A DNA stretch of 64,000 nt from Ignavibacteriales bacterium. Lineage in GTDB: Bacteria > Bacteroidota > Ignavibacteria > Ignavibacteriales > Ignavibacteriaceae. A model generated the notes under the pieces. It had not been told where the DNA came from. It did no database searches and saw nothing but the letters and a program-made list of their open reading frames with translations. The translations under genes were made by a program, and so were the position numbers. This document shows positions 26,082 to 36,417 of the stretch, in pieces. Where the stretch lies: positions 2,273,448 through 2,337,447 of the forward strand of contig CP054182.1 in assembly GCA_015709675.1 (NCBI GenBank), read 5' to 3'. Positions within the stretch are counted from its first letter, which is position 1. The number at the start of each line of letters is the position of its first letter.

Positions 26082-27557
26082 ATGGCTAAAAGATTCTTGG
26101 GCGTAGCTGCTCTACTTGTGACCGGAATAATTCTTGGAGCAATCCTGGTATCCGGTTTTAACTGGGTCCGGCCCGGACTGGCGGATATTTTCCTGGGTTC
26201 AAGTAACCCGCCGGTAAATCTGAATGCAGATGCAAACTCATTCAGCCAGTCATTTATTGAAGTCGCAGATAAAGTAACCCCTTCGATTGTGCAGATTCAG
26301 GTTGTTTCGGAGGTGGAAAATCCCCATTCGCAGTTCTTCTTCCCGTTCCAGGATTTTGACATGCCAAAAGAGCAGGAAGGATCCGGCAGCGGTATAATTA
26401 TCAGTGATGATGGCTATATTCTGACCAATAATCACGTCGTTGAAGACGCGAAAAAAGTAACGGTTACACTCTTCGATAAAAGGAAGTTTGATGCCAAAGT
26501 AATCGGTAATGATCCTCTTACAGATCTGGCTGTAATTAAAGTGAATGCTTCGGGACTAACGGAAGCATTTCTTGGTAACAGCGATAACCTGAAAGTAGGT
26601 CAGTGGGTAATGGCCATCGGTAACCCTCTTTCACTGAGTTCAACGGTAACCGCTGGTATTGTGAGTGCTCTCAACCGCGGGCAGTTAAATCTTATTAAAG
26701 ACTCTTATGGAGTGGAAAACTTCATTCAGACCGACGCGGCCATTAATCCGGGGAACAGCGGAGGCGCATTGGTTGATTTATCAGGTGCAGTAATCGGCGT
26801 TAATAGTGCCATAGCCACCAAAACCGGTACATATATCGGATACGGATTTGCTATTCCAATCAATCTTGCCAGATCTGTCGCAAAGGATTTAATAGCAAAT
26901 GGAAAAGTAAGCAGGGGATATATCGGAGTTCAGATCAGAGAGGTGGACGCTGCGCTGGCAAAGTCGCTCGGGCTGGATAAACCAAGCGGAGTCATTGTTG
27001 AGGGTATCGTTGAAGGCGGAGCTGCTGCTGTTGAGGATGTGAGAAGGGGTGATGTGATCCTCAAGATTGACGGTAATGAAATCAGCCAGCCAAATCAGCT
27101 TCAGAGCTATGTGGCATCAAAGTCTGCCGGAACCAAGGTTAAACTTGAAATCTTCCGTGACGGTAAGACTATCGAAAAAACGGTAACGCTTAAGCCAAAA
27201 CAGGAAAAAGAAGATACTGAAGTAGCAAAGAACGAAAAAAAGGACGACAAAGAAAATGACAATACTTCGAGTGCGTCTTTTGAGAATATAGGGCTTAAGG
27301 TCCGTAATATGACCAACAGCGAAAAGAGTACCTTTAAAATTGACGAAGGTATCATTATCTCTGAGGTTACTCCCTATAGTTCAGCAGCAGCTCAGGGGTT
27401 AAGCCGCGGGCTCGCTATCACCAAAGCGGATAAGCAGGAAATTACTTCAGTAAGCCAGTTCAAAAAGCTGATTGATAATAAATCAGGCGGGGCGATATTG
27501 ATTGAAGTAACTGACAGCAAGGGAAATACCCGCTTTGTTGGGCTGGAAATTCCGTGA
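26082..27557 (+). CDS. Deg/HtrA-family periplasmic serine protease
   Basis: A 491-aa trypsin-like protease with an N-terminal membrane anchor or signal (residues ~5-25). Catalytic triad: His118 in NNHVVED, Asp148 in DPLTDLAVIKV, Ser226 in GNSGGALVD. Two PDZ domains follow (about 275-365 and 405-490) with a charged Glu/Lys/Asp linker between them. DegP/DegQ-type proteins degrade or refold damaged envelope proteins. Preceded by AAGAGGAATAAG and followed by a strong terminator, so it may be monocistronic. Confidence 0.94.
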   Translation: MAKRFLGVAALLVTGIILGAILVSGFNWVRPGLADIFLGSSNPPVNLNADANSFSQSFIEVADKVTPSIVQIQVVSEVENPHSQFFFPFQDFDMPKEQEGSGSGIIISDDGYILTNNHVVEDAKKVTVTLFDKRKFDAKVIGNDPLTDLAVIKVNASGLTEAFLGNSDNLKVGQWVMAIGNPLSLSSTVTAGIVSALNRGQLNLIKDSYGVENFIQTDAAINPGNSGGALVDLSGAVIGVNSAIATKTGTYIGYGFAIPINLARSVAKDLIANGKVSRGYIGVQIREVDAALAKSLGLDKPSGVIVEGIVEGGAAAVEDVRRGDVILKIDGNEISQPNQLQSYVASKSAGTKVKLEIFRDGKTIEKTVTLKPKQEKEDTEVAKNEKKDDKENDNTSSASFENIGLKVRNMTNSEKSTFKIDEGIIISEVTPYSSAAAQGLSRGLAITKADKQEITSVSQFKKLIDNKSGGAILIEVTDSKGNTRFVGLEIP

Positions 27558-27584
27558 AATAATTGGTAAAATATATATTTTTGA

Positions 27585-27608
27585 GGCGGAGATTTTCTCC
27601 GCCTTTTT
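27585..27608 (+). terminator. Intrinsic terminator after the Deg-type protease gene
   Basis: GGCGGAG and CTCCGCC form a perfect 7-bp stem with an ATTTT loop, followed by five T. It lies 27 bp after the protease stop. Confidence 0.92.
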
Positions 27609-27629
27609 AATTTTAAATACCAAGGAATA

Positions 27630-28829
27630 ATGATTCGATACAGCACAGCGGGTGAGTCACACGGCAAAGGTCTTCTGATGATCGCGGAGGGCTTTCCATC
27701 AAATATCCCTGTCACTCAGGAATTTCTTAATAATGAACTCAGGCGCAGACAGATGGGATATGGCCGGGGGGGCAGAATGAAAATTGAGACTGATACAGCA
27801 GAGGTAATAAGCGGAATCCGTTTTGGTAAAACGATGGGTTCACCGGTGGGAATAATGATTCAAAATAAGGACTGGGAAAACTGGACCGAAAAAATGGCAG
27901 CCTTTGGCAGGCGGGGTAAAACAGAAAAAATAACCATTCCGCGCCCTGGTCATGCAGATCTCACCGGCTCGGTCAAATATGATTTTGATGATATACGCAA
28001 CTCAATTGAACGCTCTTCCGCAAGGGAGACCGCGGCCCGTGTAGCAGCGGGTGCTGTTGCAAAGTCCTTCCTTGCTGAACTGGGCATCACTGTCGGGAGT
28101 TTTGTTGAGAGTATTGGAGGTGTATATCCTGACTTCAATTTTGCGGATTTACTGGCTGCAAATGATATTGATGAAGAGTTTTCGGCGGAGCAGATTAATC
28201 AACAATCTGATGCGAGTGATGTTCGTGTGCTTGATGAACTTCAGGAAGATAAAATTATCAGGAAGATTAAGGCCTGCAAAAAGATGGGGGATACACTCGG
28301 CGGCAGTTTTTGTGTTGCGGTGAGCGGTGTTCCTACCGGACTGGGATCCTTTGCATCAGTACAGGAAAGGCTGGATGCAGCGCTTTCAGGAGCTATTGTC
28401 GGGATTAACGCTGTTAAGGGCGTTGAAATAGGAGAAGGATTTCATGGTTCCCGTAGTTTTGGCTCAGAGGTTCACGATGAGATAATCCTCAAGAAAAAAG
28501 TTATTCGAAGGAAAACTAACCGTTCCGGCGGAATAGAAGGAGGTATATCCACCGGTGAAGTGATCTGGCTGAGAGGGTATATGAAGCCGATAGCAACTTT
28601 GATGTCACCAATCCGGACAGTTGATCTGAAAAGCGGTAAGGAAATTGAAGCCCGCCGTGAAAGAAGTGATTTTGTTGCAGTTCCGGCCTGTGCTGTGATT
28701 GCTGAATCAGTCACAGCCTGGGTAATCGCAGACTTTGTTCTCAGGAAATTCGGAGGAGATTCGTTAAGCGAAACGAAGAGAAATTTCACCGGCTGGAAAA
28801 AATATCTAAACAAGAGAAGGGTGCGATAA
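27630..28829 (+). CDS. aroC: Chorismate synthase
   Basis: Makes chorismate from EPSP with reduced FMN, the last shikimate step. The 399-aa protein starts MIRYSTAGESHG (conserved first signature), has RRQMGYGRGGRMKIE, then RPGHADLTG and the FMN-site SSARETAARVAAGAVAK. The product feeds PabB at 54148. The ATG lies 22 bp after the terminator with AAGGAA upstream, so its promoter must overlap the terminator region. Confidence 0.95.
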   Translation: MIRYSTAGESHGKGLLMIAEGFPSNIPVTQEFLNNELRRRQMGYGRGGRMKIETDTAEVISGIRFGKTMGSPVGIMIQNKDWENWTEKMAAFGRRGKTEKITIPRPGHADLTGSVKYDFDDIRNSIERSSARETAARVAAGAVAKSFLAELGITVGSFVESIGGVYPDFNFADLLAANDIDEEFSAEQINQQSDASDVRVLDELQEDKIIRKIKACKKMGDTLGGSFCVAVSGVPTGLGSFASVQERLDAALSGAIVGINAVKGVEIGEGFHGSRSFGSEVHDEIILKKKVIRRKTNRSGGIEGGISTGEVIWLRGYMKPIATLMSPIRTVDLKSGKEIEARRERSDFVAVPACAVIAESVTAWVIADFVLRKFGGDSLSETKRNFTGWKKYLNKRRVR

Positions 28830-28831
28830 AA

Positions 28832-29491
28832 ATGATCAGGAGGCAGGGTTCAATTTGCTTAAAGTCTATTACATTTAATCCATTCGGGGAGAATACCTAT
28901 CTCCTTTGGGATGATGAAACAAAGGATGGTGTCATATTTGACCCGGGATGTTCAGACTCTCAGGAGGAGTTTGAACTGAGCAGTTATGTCTTAGAGCAAA
29001 AAATCCATGTTAAAGCGGTAATCAATACACACTGCCATCTGGATCACGTCTGGGGCAATCCTTTCGTTATTGAAACCTGGGGATGTCCTTTCTTTGCTCC
29101 CGAACTTGAACTCCCGCTCCTGAGAAATGCAAGAAAGCAGGGGCAGAGTTTTGGACTTATATTACCCGACCAGCCTGAACCGGACTCTCTCATTCGGGAG
29201 GAGGGCCTGTTGGAATTCGGAAGCATTAAGCTCCGCAGTATATTTACTCCCGGCCATGCCCCCGGAGAGTATTGTTTCCTGGTCGAAGGGACTGAATTTC
29301 TGATTGCCGGAGATGTGCTTTTTGAAGAGAGCATTGGCCGGACCGATTTGCCGGGGGGAAACCATAAGACGCTTATTGCCTCTATCAAAGAGAAACTATT
29401 TACCCTGCCCGACTCAACAGAGATATTTCCGGGGCATGGGAATTCTACAACTATCCGGCATGAAAAAGCTTTTAATCCGTTTCTGACGTAG
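28832..29491 (+). CDS. MBL-fold metallo-hydrolase (glyoxalase II-like)
   Basis: A 219-aa beta-lactamase-fold protein with the binuclear metal motif NTHCHLDHVWG, then FTPGHAPGEY, AGDVLFEESIGRTD and FPGHGN. Arrangement is that of GloB/YcbL-type hydrolases of thioesters. ATG 28832 lies 2 bp after the aroC stop. An AGGAGG occurs at 28838-28843 inside the first codons, but no in-frame ATG, GTG or TTG follows at usable spacing. Substrate unknown. Confidence 0.88.
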   Translation: MIRRQGSICLKSITFNPFGENTYLLWDDETKDGVIFDPGCSDSQEEFELSSYVLEQKIHVKAVINTHCHLDHVWGNPFVIETWGCPFFAPELELPLLRNARKQGQSFGLILPDQPEPDSLIREEGLLEFGSIKLRSIFTPGHAPGEYCFLVEGTEFLIAGDVLFEESIGRTDLPGGNHKTLIASIKEKLFTLPDSTEIFPGHGNSTTIRHEKAFNPFLT

Positions 29492-29565
29492 ATAACTATC
29501 TATTTTGTTGATTTATTGTATATTTACATCCTATTGTTCTATCACATCTCAATGAAGGAGACAAA

Positions 29566-30639
29566 ATGAAAAAACTGCTAATTCCCCTTTTTGTTATGCT
29601 TGCTGCGTTTTCAGTCAGAGCACAGGACCTCCAGGAGACTCTCTCGAATCTTTCACAGGATGCAGCTAAAGCATATGTTAAACCGATAGTTTCTGCATTC
29701 GGGGCTAACATGAATTCAGGTTGGATTCACCGTGCGGTTCCGAATAAGACCTTCGGAATAGATTTTGAGGTGGGACTTGTTGTAATGGGCACCCTTTTTT
29801 CTGACGATTCGAAAAAGTTTTCCGCAAACGGAAGTTTTCGTTTTAACACCGATCAGGCAACACAGCTTACCACGGGTATGGATAATACGTGGGGACAGCG
29901 CGATACGATTATAAAGTATTTAACACAGGAAGATTTCACTGTCGGTATAAGCGGCCCAACAATAATTGGTTCAAAATCTGAAAATCTTGTTATTAGTTTT
30001 GGAGGTAAAACCTATACGGTAAATACTCCGCTGGGTCCCAGAAGTGAAACCGTGCAGCCGGATACTATTAGTATTCCCGGGGTTGCAGGATTTATAGAAA
30101 ACTTGCCAGCTATACCCTTAGTTGCTCCTCAGTTAACTTTGGGTACTTTTTTTGGTACTGCTGTTGCCATTCGTTACCTTCCTGAAACTGAGATAACAAA
30201 AGACCTGGGTAAAGTCAAGTATTTTGGCTTCGGAATCCAGCACAACCCATCAATGTGGATACCATTCCCTATGCCTATTGACATTTCAGCAGGATTTTTT
30301 ACACAGACTCTGGAAGTTGGTTCAATCTTCAAGAGTACAGCCACTTCATTCGGTGTATATGCAAGCAAGCAGATCGGACCTGGCTTCCTGAGCGTTACTC
30401 CATACGTTGGATTCCTGCTCGAGTCTAGTGACATTACTGTTAAATATGATTTTGAGCTTAAAGACACACCGACACCGGGAACAAGCACCGTTCTTCCAAT
30501 CGAGTTTAAGGTAGAAGGTGAAAATAAATCAAGAGTACTGTTGGGTGCTTCTTTTAAAATCGGTCTTTTTAACATCAATGCAGATTACAATATAGGCAAG
30601 TATAAAAGTGCAAGCGCTGGCTTCGCATTTAACTTCTGA
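29566..30639 (+). CDS. Exported outer-membrane protein resembling DUF6588
   Basis: A 357-aa protein with signal peptide MKKLLIPLFVMLAAFSVRAQ. The mature protein opens with a short helical region, ESLSQDAAKAYV-like, then YVKPIVSAFGANMNSGW and FGIDFEVGL, which recall the DUF6588 beta-barrel family of Ignavibacteria/Bacteroidota relatives (from memory). Long amphipathic strands continue to the C-terminal aromatic residue (GFAFNF), as in outer-membrane barrels. GAAGGAG lies 8 nt before the ATG. Function unknown. A terminator follows. Confidence 0.65.
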   Translation: MKKLLIPLFVMLAAFSVRAQDLQETLSNLSQDAAKAYVKPIVSAFGANMNSGWIHRAVPNKTFGIDFEVGLVVMGTLFSDDSKKFSANGSFRFNTDQATQLTTGMDNTWGQRDTIIKYLTQEDFTVGISGPTIIGSKSENLVISFGGKTYTVNTPLGPRSETVQPDTISIPGVAGFIENLPAIPLVAPQLTLGTFFGTAVAIRYLPETEITKDLGKVKYFGFGIQHNPSMWIPFPMPIDISAGFFTQTLEVGSIFKSTATSFGVYASKQIGPGFLSVTPYVGFLLESSDITVKYDFELKDTPTPGTSTVLPIEFKVEGENKSRVLLGASFKIGLFNINADYNIGKYKSASAGFAFNF

Positions 30640-30658
30640 TAATTTTCCAGATATCCAG

Positions 30659-30687
30659 ACCGGGACAGTTACTCTGTCCCGGTTTTC
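30659..30687 (+). terminator. Intrinsic terminator after the DUF6588-like gene
   Basis: ACCGGGACAG pairs perfectly with CTGTCCCGGT around TTACT, followed by TTTCTTTTT. Confidence 0.93.
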
Positions 30688-30730
30688 TTTTTATCCTGAT
30701 TCGATAATCTAACGTTAAAGGAATACCTGC

Positions 30731-31468
30731 TTGAAGCAGAAAATATTATTTGCAGCCGCTGTGCTTCTGCTCCTTACGGCAGGGGAATTGTTTACTATTC
30801 CGAAGCTGATTCCATCGGGAAGTTCAGTCCTTTCAGCTTTCGGTACACTCCTCAGCGGCTATGATCTTTTATTTCATTCCTTCTACAGCATAACAACAGT
30901 CGTATCCAATCTTATTATTTCGAATGTCTTATTATCTTTTCTGATGCCAGCCTATATCGGGTCAAGACTGCAGAAAGGTGAGTTGGCGGTTATCCCGATA
31001 GGAGTTCTCTCAATTGGTATATTCTTCACCGGACTTTATATACTGTTTCTTTTTCCGTATCAGCATCTTGCTTTATCTGTTATGCTCTTCCCGGTCTCGC
31101 TTGCCTTAAGTTATAATAATATGGTACCTGAACTGAACGGACTCCGTGGTGATACAATGCACTTTTATTCCTCCCTGACCGGAGATAAAAATTCAATGTA
31201 TCAGATTTTAAGCGGATCACTGATGAGGGGAAAAATATTTTTTAATATTCATGATGTGCTCAATTCCCTCTGGATGTGGCTGCTTCTTTTTGAGTTTCTG
31301 TCTGATTACGGAAAAGGGCTTGGCTATCTTATCAGAATTGGTTTTGAATACTGGAGTCTGCCGGTAATGGCGGCATCAATGATTTATACGGTTCTGTTCA
31401 TCTGGGCTGCCAATCTGCTCATGGATGCAATGATTTACCTGGTTAAAATAAGGAGACTGAAGAATTAA
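30731..31468 (+). CDS. Divergent ABC permease (NitT/TauT-like)
   Basis: A 245-aa membrane protein with about six helices, starting at TTG 30731 with AAAGGA 8 nt upstream. The C-terminal half ends with GKGLGYLIRIGFEYWSLPVM then AASMIYT, which matches the last conserved segment of nitrate/sulfonate/taurine-type permeases (GLGYLI...). The EAA-like loop before it (SLTGDKNSMYQILSG) is poorly conserved. The next gene, 1 bp later, is its apparent ATPase. No periplasmic binding protein is adjacent. Substrate unknown. Confidence 0.6.
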   Translation: MKQKILFAAAVLLLLTAGELFTIPKLIPSGSSVLSAFGTLLSGYDLLFHSFYSITTVVSNLIISNVLLSFLMPAYIGSRLQKGELAVIPIGVLSIGIFFTGLYILFLFPYQHLALSVMLFPVSLALSYNNMVPELNGLRGDTMHFYSSLTGDKNSMYQILSGSLMRGKIFFNIHDVLNSLWMWLLLFEFLSDYGKGLGYLIRIGFEYWSLPVMAASMIYTVLFIWAANLLMDAMIYLVKIRRLKN

Positions 31469-31469
31469 C

Positions 31470-32198
31470 ATGAAAATAAGCTTTCAGGATCTTAGTTTCT
31501 CCTATCAGAACCGTCTCGGAATTTCCCGGCGTGTTATCAGCGGCTTAACACTTGATATTACTTGGGATGGTAATAAAGCGATTGCCGGAATGCTGCTGCC
31601 TTATGGCGGCGGTAAATCTTCGCTGCTGCGAATTGCAGCCGGTCTTCTGACCCCTGATTCGGGGTCTTGCGTTGTTACGGGCGATAATGGCAAACCAGTA
31701 AAAGTTGTATATATTCCTCCGGTTCCCTGCAGCCTGTCCTGGCTCTCTTTTGATGAGCAGGTGCGGCTGGTGCTCCCGGATTTAAGGGACCAAAGTAAAA
31801 TAAAACAAGGCGCTGAAATTTGCGGACTTGAAGGGTATGAAACACATCTCCCCTCAGAAAAGAGTGCATCATTCAGATTGCGCGTTCAGATTGCTCTTGC
31901 TTTGCTTTCAGGTGCGGGAGTAATTCTTCTTGATGATCCTTTTACCATGCTTCCTGCTGAAAGCAAAGATCACCTCTTCAGAGATCTTCGTGAGCTGACC
32001 AGCAGAACGGGAGCAGCCCTGTTTTTTGCGACCTCGGGTCTCGGAGATGCTGCACAGCTGACGGATACGTTGTATATCTTCAGCAGTCTTGCCGGGAGCC
32101 AGTATGAAGTTATTGATTCTTCTTCATGGTCCCGGGATTCACTCAGGAAAGAAAAGCAGGAACTGCTTATCAGTTTACCATCAAATATCAGATATTAA
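31470..32198 (+). CDS. Degenerate ABC ATPase subunit
   Basis: A 242-aa ABC-fold protein with strong erosion of catalytic motifs. Walker A reads LLPYGGGKSS (Lys49 kept, first Gly lost). The Q-loop Gln is Pro (YIPPV, ~83-84). The LSGGQ signature is replaced by EKSASF (~130-134). Walker B is VILLDDPF, with Asp156 where the catalytic Glu normally sits. The H-loop His is Ser189 (FATSGL). It pairs with the upstream NitT/TauT-like permease. ATP may still be bound, but normal hydrolysis is doubtful (inference). Confidence 0.75.
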   Translation: MKISFQDLSFSYQNRLGISRRVISGLTLDITWDGNKAIAGMLLPYGGGKSSLLRIAAGLLTPDSGSCVVTGDNGKPVKVVYIPPVPCSLSWLSFDEQVRLVLPDLRDQSKIKQGAEICGLEGYETHLPSEKSASFRLRVQIALALLSGAGVILLDDPFTMLPAESKDHLFRDLRELTSRTGAALFFATSGLGDAAQLTDTLYIFSSLAGSQYEVIDSSSWSRDSLRKEKQELLISLPSNIRY

Positions 32199-32204
32199 AA
32201 ATTC

Positions 32205-33746
32205 ATGAAAGAAAAAATCGAAAATCTTCTTGCCAGAAAAGAAGAAGCGTATCGGGGTGCCGGAGAAGAGAGGATAAAACAGCAGCATGATAAGGGGAAA
32301 CTTACTGCACGTGAACGCCTTGATATACTTCTTGATCCTGATTCTTTTGAAGAAACTGATATGTTTGTAACCCAGAGATCAACCGACTTCGGTCTCGAAA
32401 AAGTAGCCATACCCGGTGACGGAGTTGTAACGGGTTTTGGAAAAATAAACGGCCGGCCGGTTGCTATCTTTAGTCAGGATTTCACCGTGTTAGGGGGATC
32501 ATTATCTGAAACAAATGCAGAAAAGATCTGTAAAATTATGGAGACTGCACTAAGAATAGGGGTGCCCGTGATAGGCCTGAATGATTCAGGAGGTGCCAGA
32601 ATTCAGGAGGGTGTTGTTAGTCTGGGAGGATATGCTGATATATTTCTTCGTAATACACTTGCAAGCGGTGTTGTTCCGCAGATATCTGTTATTCTTGGAC
32701 CCTGTGCAGGCGGTGCCGTTTATTCTCCTGCAATAACTGATTTTGTATTTATGGTGCGGGATACAAGCTATATGTTTGTGACCGGACCCAATGTAGTAAA
32801 AACTGTAACACATGAGATTGTTACTTCAGAAGAACTTGGCGGTGCGGATACCCATGCAACTAAAAGCGGTGTCGCTCATTTTGTTTATGATAATGAGGTT
32901 GAAACGCTGATTAATGTCCGCCGGCTGATGGAGTATATACCATCCAATTTCATGGATTCTGCTCCGAAAAAGCAATACACTCAGAAGGGGAATGAAACCA
33001 GAGAAAAACTGAATACTCTCATACCGGTTGGTTCGGATAAGCCGTATGATATGAAGGAAGTGATTGCCGAACTGACGGATGATGAATTTTTTGAGGTGCA
33101 TGCAACATTCGCCCCAAACATCATCACCGGATTTGCCCGTCTCGGAGGGCAGTCTGTCGGGATTGTTGCTAATCAGCCTTCTGTGCTTGCCGGGGTATTG
33201 GATATTAACGCCTCTATTAAAGGTGCCAGGTTCGTGCGCTTTTGTGATGCATTCGGGATTCCGTTGCTCGTTCTTGAGGATGTCCCCGGATTTTTACCGG
33301 GAACAGAACAGGAATGGAATGGTATAATACGGAACGGTGCAAAACTCCTGTATGCGTTTTGTGAAGCTACCGTGCCCAAGATTACCGTAATTACCCGTAA
33401 AGCGTATGGCGGTGCGTATGATGTAATGAACTCCAAGCATATCCGGGGGGATTACAACTATGCCTGGCCTTCGGCTGAAATTGCGGTTATGGGCCCGAAG
33501 GGTGCTGTTGAGATTATTTTCAAGAAAGAAATAGCCTCAGCTGAAGACCCGGTGGCCGAGTTCCATAAAAAAGTTGAGGATTACACAGCCAAATTTGCCA
33601 ATCCCTATATCGCTGCAGCCCGCGGCTACATTGATGAAGTGATTGTCCCGGCAGAGACCAGAAAAAAGCTGATTTTTGCCTTTGACCTGTTAAAAAATAA
33701 AGTGGACAAAAATCCCAGAAAAAAACACGGAAATATTCCACTTTAA
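32205..33746 (+). CDS. Acyl-CoA carboxylase carboxyltransferase (beta) subunit, propionyl/methylmalonyl-CoA type
   Basis: A 513-aa biotin-dependent carboxyltransferase. Two crotonase-like halves: the N-half has [26 protein letters not shown] and [12 protein letters not shown]; the C-half has the acyl-CoA oxyanion region [12 protein letters not shown] and [13 protein letters not shown]. It transfers CO2 from carboxybiotin to propionyl-CoA or runs the reverse in decarboxylase complexes. No biotin carboxylase or biotin carrier is adjacent, so the complex is assembled from dispersed genes. BioY (12086) would supply biotin. Starts 6 bp after the ATPase gene. Confidence 0.9.
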   Translation: MKEKIENLLARKEEAYRGAGEERIKQQHDKGKLTARERLDILLDPDSFEETDMFVTQRSTDFGLEKVAIPGDGVVTGFGKINGRPVAIFSQDFTVLGGSLSETNAEKICKIMETALRIGVPVIGLNDSGGARIQEGVVSLGGYADIFLRNTLASGVVPQISVILGPCAGGAVYSPAITDFVFMVRDTSYMFVTGPNVVKTVTHEIVTSEELGGADTHATKSGVAHFVYDNEVETLINVRRLMEYIPSNFMDSAPKKQYTQKGNETREKLNTLIPVGSDKPYDMKEVIAELTDDEFFEVHATFAPNIITGFARLGGQSVGIVANQPSVLAGVLDINASIKGARFVRFCDAFGIPLLVLEDVPGFLPGTEQEWNGIIRNGAKLLYAFCEATVPKITVITRKAYGGAYDVMNSKHIRGDYNYAWPSAEIAVMGPKGAVEIIFKKEIASAEDPVAEFHKKVEDYTAKFANPYIAAARGYIDEVIVPAETRKKLIFAFDLLKNKVDKNPRKKHGNIPL

Positions 33747-33777
33747 GCCTGATGACCTAGCGCTTACCGATTTTGTG

Positions 33778-33808
33778 TTTTGCAGTACCGTAAATAATTA
33801 TTATATTG
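33778..33808 (+). promoter_or_regulatory. Candidate promoter of the LysM transglycosylase gene
   Basis: TTTTG at 33778-33782 and TATATTG at 33802-33808 are separated by 19 bp, matching the Bacteroidota -33 TTTG / -7 TAnnTTTG arrangement. It lies 40 bp before the ATG, in a 100-bp gap. Confidence 0.5.
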
Positions 33809-33848
33809 CAAAATTAACATAAATTTAACCAGATAGAGAGGAGATTCG

Positions 33849-36392
33849 ATGATCTCAAATCTCAAATTACTTGTGATTGCCTCTTTAGTATCCGTGGGGT
33901 TCATTGGTTGCACGGGCACTAAAGAGACAACCGTTAAAATTGAGACCGTAGAAGAAGTCCCTGAAATCCAGAAGGTTGATATCGTCGGAGAACTGCTTGA
34001 GCAGGCCAGGCAATATTACACCATGGCATTACAGAAACAGTCCGTAAACAGCACCCTTGAGGCAATCACACAATATGAAAATGCCCTCAAGACAATTACC
34101 AATCTCAGCTATTATCCTTCAATTGACTCAAATGCAGCATACGAAGAACTCGCTGTGAGCATATGGGATGATTATCAGAAGTTTATTGAGAATTTATCTG
34201 AACTTCCGACAAACGTTTCATTGGGAGCCTATGAGCAGTGGATTGCACGTACCAATCCTGCAGTTGATCAGGCAATTGAAAGTCTGGATCCCGTTCTTAA
34301 CCCGAGCCAGACGGTGGATATACCAGCCGAGATAGCGCTTGAAACCAACCCGATTGTTGATAAATGGATGGAGTTCTACACCGGAAGAGGAAAGAAATTC
34401 CTCACAATGTGGATGGCCCGGTCAGGCAGATACTTCCCTATGATGAAAAGAATTTTTGAAGAAGAGGGAGTTCCGAGCCAGCTTTTATATCTCAGTATGA
34501 TTGAAAGCGGTCTTAATCCTACTGCCCGCTCAAGGGTGGGAGCAGTCGGACTATGGCAGTTTATGAAAGCCACCGGAAGTATTTACGGACTTCAGACGAA
34601 TTTATATATTGATGAACGGCGCGATCCTGAAAAAGCCACACGGGCAGCTGCACGCCATCTGCGTGATCTTTACAGAAATCTCGGAGACTGGTATCTTGCT
34701 CTTGCTTCATACAATGCAGGGGAAGGCAGAATAAACCGCGCAATCAGGAAATCCGGTTCACGGAACTTCTGGACCATTATTAAATATCTTCCCAAAGAAA
34801 CCAGAAACTATGTTCCGCAGTATATAGCAGTATGTCTGATTGCTTATGATATGGAAAAGTATGGTTTTACGGAAATTGAATATCAGACACCCAGCGAGTT
34901 CGACATTGTAAAGGTACATGAAGCCATTGACCTGCAATATCTAGCCAGTGGTGCGGGTACAACCGTTGAAATTCTGTCTGATCTTAATCCTGAACTTACA
35001 CAGTCATGTTCTCCTGCCAATTTCCCCGGCGGTTACTCACTTAAAGTACCAAAGGGATCTTCCAGACTTCTTGCCGCAAATTTGCAGAATGTCCCTGAAG
35101 AAGCCAAGAAGAAGGTGATCGTTCATGTTGTAAAAAAAGGTGAAACGGTTAAATCCATTGCTTCAAATTATGGCATCACGGTGAATGAGCTTACTGATGC
35201 AAATAACATTTCGTCAAAGGCTAAGCTTAAACGCGGAGCCAACCTCAGAATTCCTCTTAAGGTGCGTTACTCTGATGTAACTCTGGCCGCCCAGTCAGAA
35301 GATGAAGTTAGCGCTGAGGATAATGAAAATTCATATATCAGTCCCTATACTCAACTTGCCGGTGATACTTCAACAGAACCGGCTGATACCGAGGAAACCG
35401 ATGAACCGGGATCTGATGTAGCTTCAATTCCTGTCCCTGATGGAAAATCAGAAGTTTTTTATACCGTAAAGACCAATGACAATCTCAGCCGGATCGCCGA
35501 ATTGTTTGATGTCAGGGTCATTGATATCCGCAACTGGAACGATCTTGCCTATAACCGGAAAATTAAGCCTGGTATTAAACTCCGTGTATTTGTTCCCGAG
35601 GAAAAGAAAGATTACTACGCTTCAATTGATACACAGAGTGAAACAGAAAAGCTGAGTAAACCGAAAACCATTTCATCTGTATCTTCATTCTACTATCAGG
35701 TGAAACGGGGTGAAACCCTTTCGAAAATTTCAAGCAAGTTTAATGTTTCGGTAAGCGAACTTAAGCAGTGGAACAAACTTAAATCGAACCGTATCAATCG
35801 CGGTCAGCGGCTTAAAATATATACTTCAAAGCATAGTGATGAAATCCTTGCTGTAAAAGACCAGAGTCGTGAGATAAAAAAGAAGGATGTAAAATACAAG
35901 GTTAAAAGAGGTGATAACCTTGGCAGCATTGCTCTCAAATACGGCGTAACCACAAATGATCTGAGAACATGGAATAATCTTGCCAGCGATGATATTCGCA
36001 TCGGGCAGGTGCTTGCCATAACAACCAACGATAAATCTTCCAGTATGGGAGATGTTGCGGCCAATAAAAATACGACCCTCAATAACTATACAGTAAAAAA
36101 GGGTGATACCATCGGCGAAATTGCGGAAAGATTTGGCGTGAGTATCACATCAATCAAAAAGTGGAACTCGCTTAAATCTAATACCGTAAAGATTGGCCAG
36201 AAACTGAAGATTTATTCTTCTTCCACAGCGAAGAATAACACCTTAAACGGACCTGTGAAGCATGTTGTCCGTTCCGGCGAATCCCTCTACACAATTGCAA
36301 AAAAATATAATGTGACGGTTGATTCAATCCGTCAAAAAAATGATCTGCTCTCGGAAACAATTAAACCGGGACAGACCTTAGTAATAAACTAA
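33849..36392 (+). CDS. mltD: Lipoprotein lytic murein transglycosylase, MltD-like, with six LysM domains
   Basis: An 847-aa envelope enzyme. Lipobox FIGC (Cys21). A helical region (45-195) precedes the SLT catalytic domain (~200-300), with catalytic Glu219 in LSMIESG, then [12 protein letters not shown] and [14 protein letters not shown]. Six LysM repeats begin near residues 422, 533, 614, 680, 743 and 801, with Ser/Thr/Asp-rich linkers. LysM modules bind GlcNAc chains; the SLT domain cleaves MurNAc-GlcNAc with anhydro-ring formation. E. coli MltD has two LysM, so this is a long version. AGAGAGGAG lies before the ATG. Confidence 0.92.
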   Translation: MISNLKLLVIASLVSVGFIGCTGTKETTVKIETVEEVPEIQKVDIVGELLEQARQYYTMALQKQSVNSTLEAITQYENALKTITNLSYYPSIDSNAAYEELAVSIWDDYQKFIENLSELPTNVSLGAYEQWIARTNPAVDQAIESLDPVLNPSQTVDIPAEIALETNPIVDKWMEFYTGRGKKFLTMWMARSGRYFPMMKRIFEEEGVPSQLLYLSMIESGLNPTARSRVGAVGLWQFMKATGSIYGLQTNLYIDERRDPEKATRAAARHLRDLYRNLGDWYLALASYNAGEGRINRAIRKSGSRNFWTIIKYLPKETRNYVPQYIAVCLIAYDMEKYGFTEIEYQTPSEFDIVKVHEAIDLQYLASGAGTTVEILSDLNPELTQSCSPANFPGGYSLKVPKGSSRLLAANLQNVPEEAKKKVIVHVVKKGETVKSIASNYGITVNELTDANNISSKAKLKRGANLRIPLKVRYSDVTLAAQSEDEVSAEDNENSYISPYTQLAGDTSTEPADTEETDEPGSDVASIPVPDGKSEVFYTVKTNDNLSRIAELFDVRVIDIRNWNDLAYNRKIKPGIKLRVFVPEEKKDYYASIDTQSETEKLSKPKTISSVSSFYYQVKRGETLSKISSKFNVSVSELKQWNKLKSNRINRGQRLKIYTSKHSDEILAVKDQSREIKKKDVKYKVKRGDNLGSIALKYGVTTNDLRTWNNLASDDIRIGQVLAITTNDKSSSMGDVAANKNTTLNNYTVKKGDTIGEIAERFGVSITSIKKWNSLKSNTVKIGQKLKIYSSSTAKNNTLNGPVKHVVRSGESLYTIAKKYNVTVDSIRQKNDLLSETIKPGQTLVIN

Positions 36393-36417
36393 AAATATAG
36401 TTCTTTAAATAGTTGAG

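Noticed and set aside
28838-28860. AGGAGG as the ribosome site for a later start of the MBL hydrolase
   Set aside because: The TTG that follows is out of frame, and the in-frame codons at usable spacing are ATT, TGC and TTA; ATG 28832 is kept.
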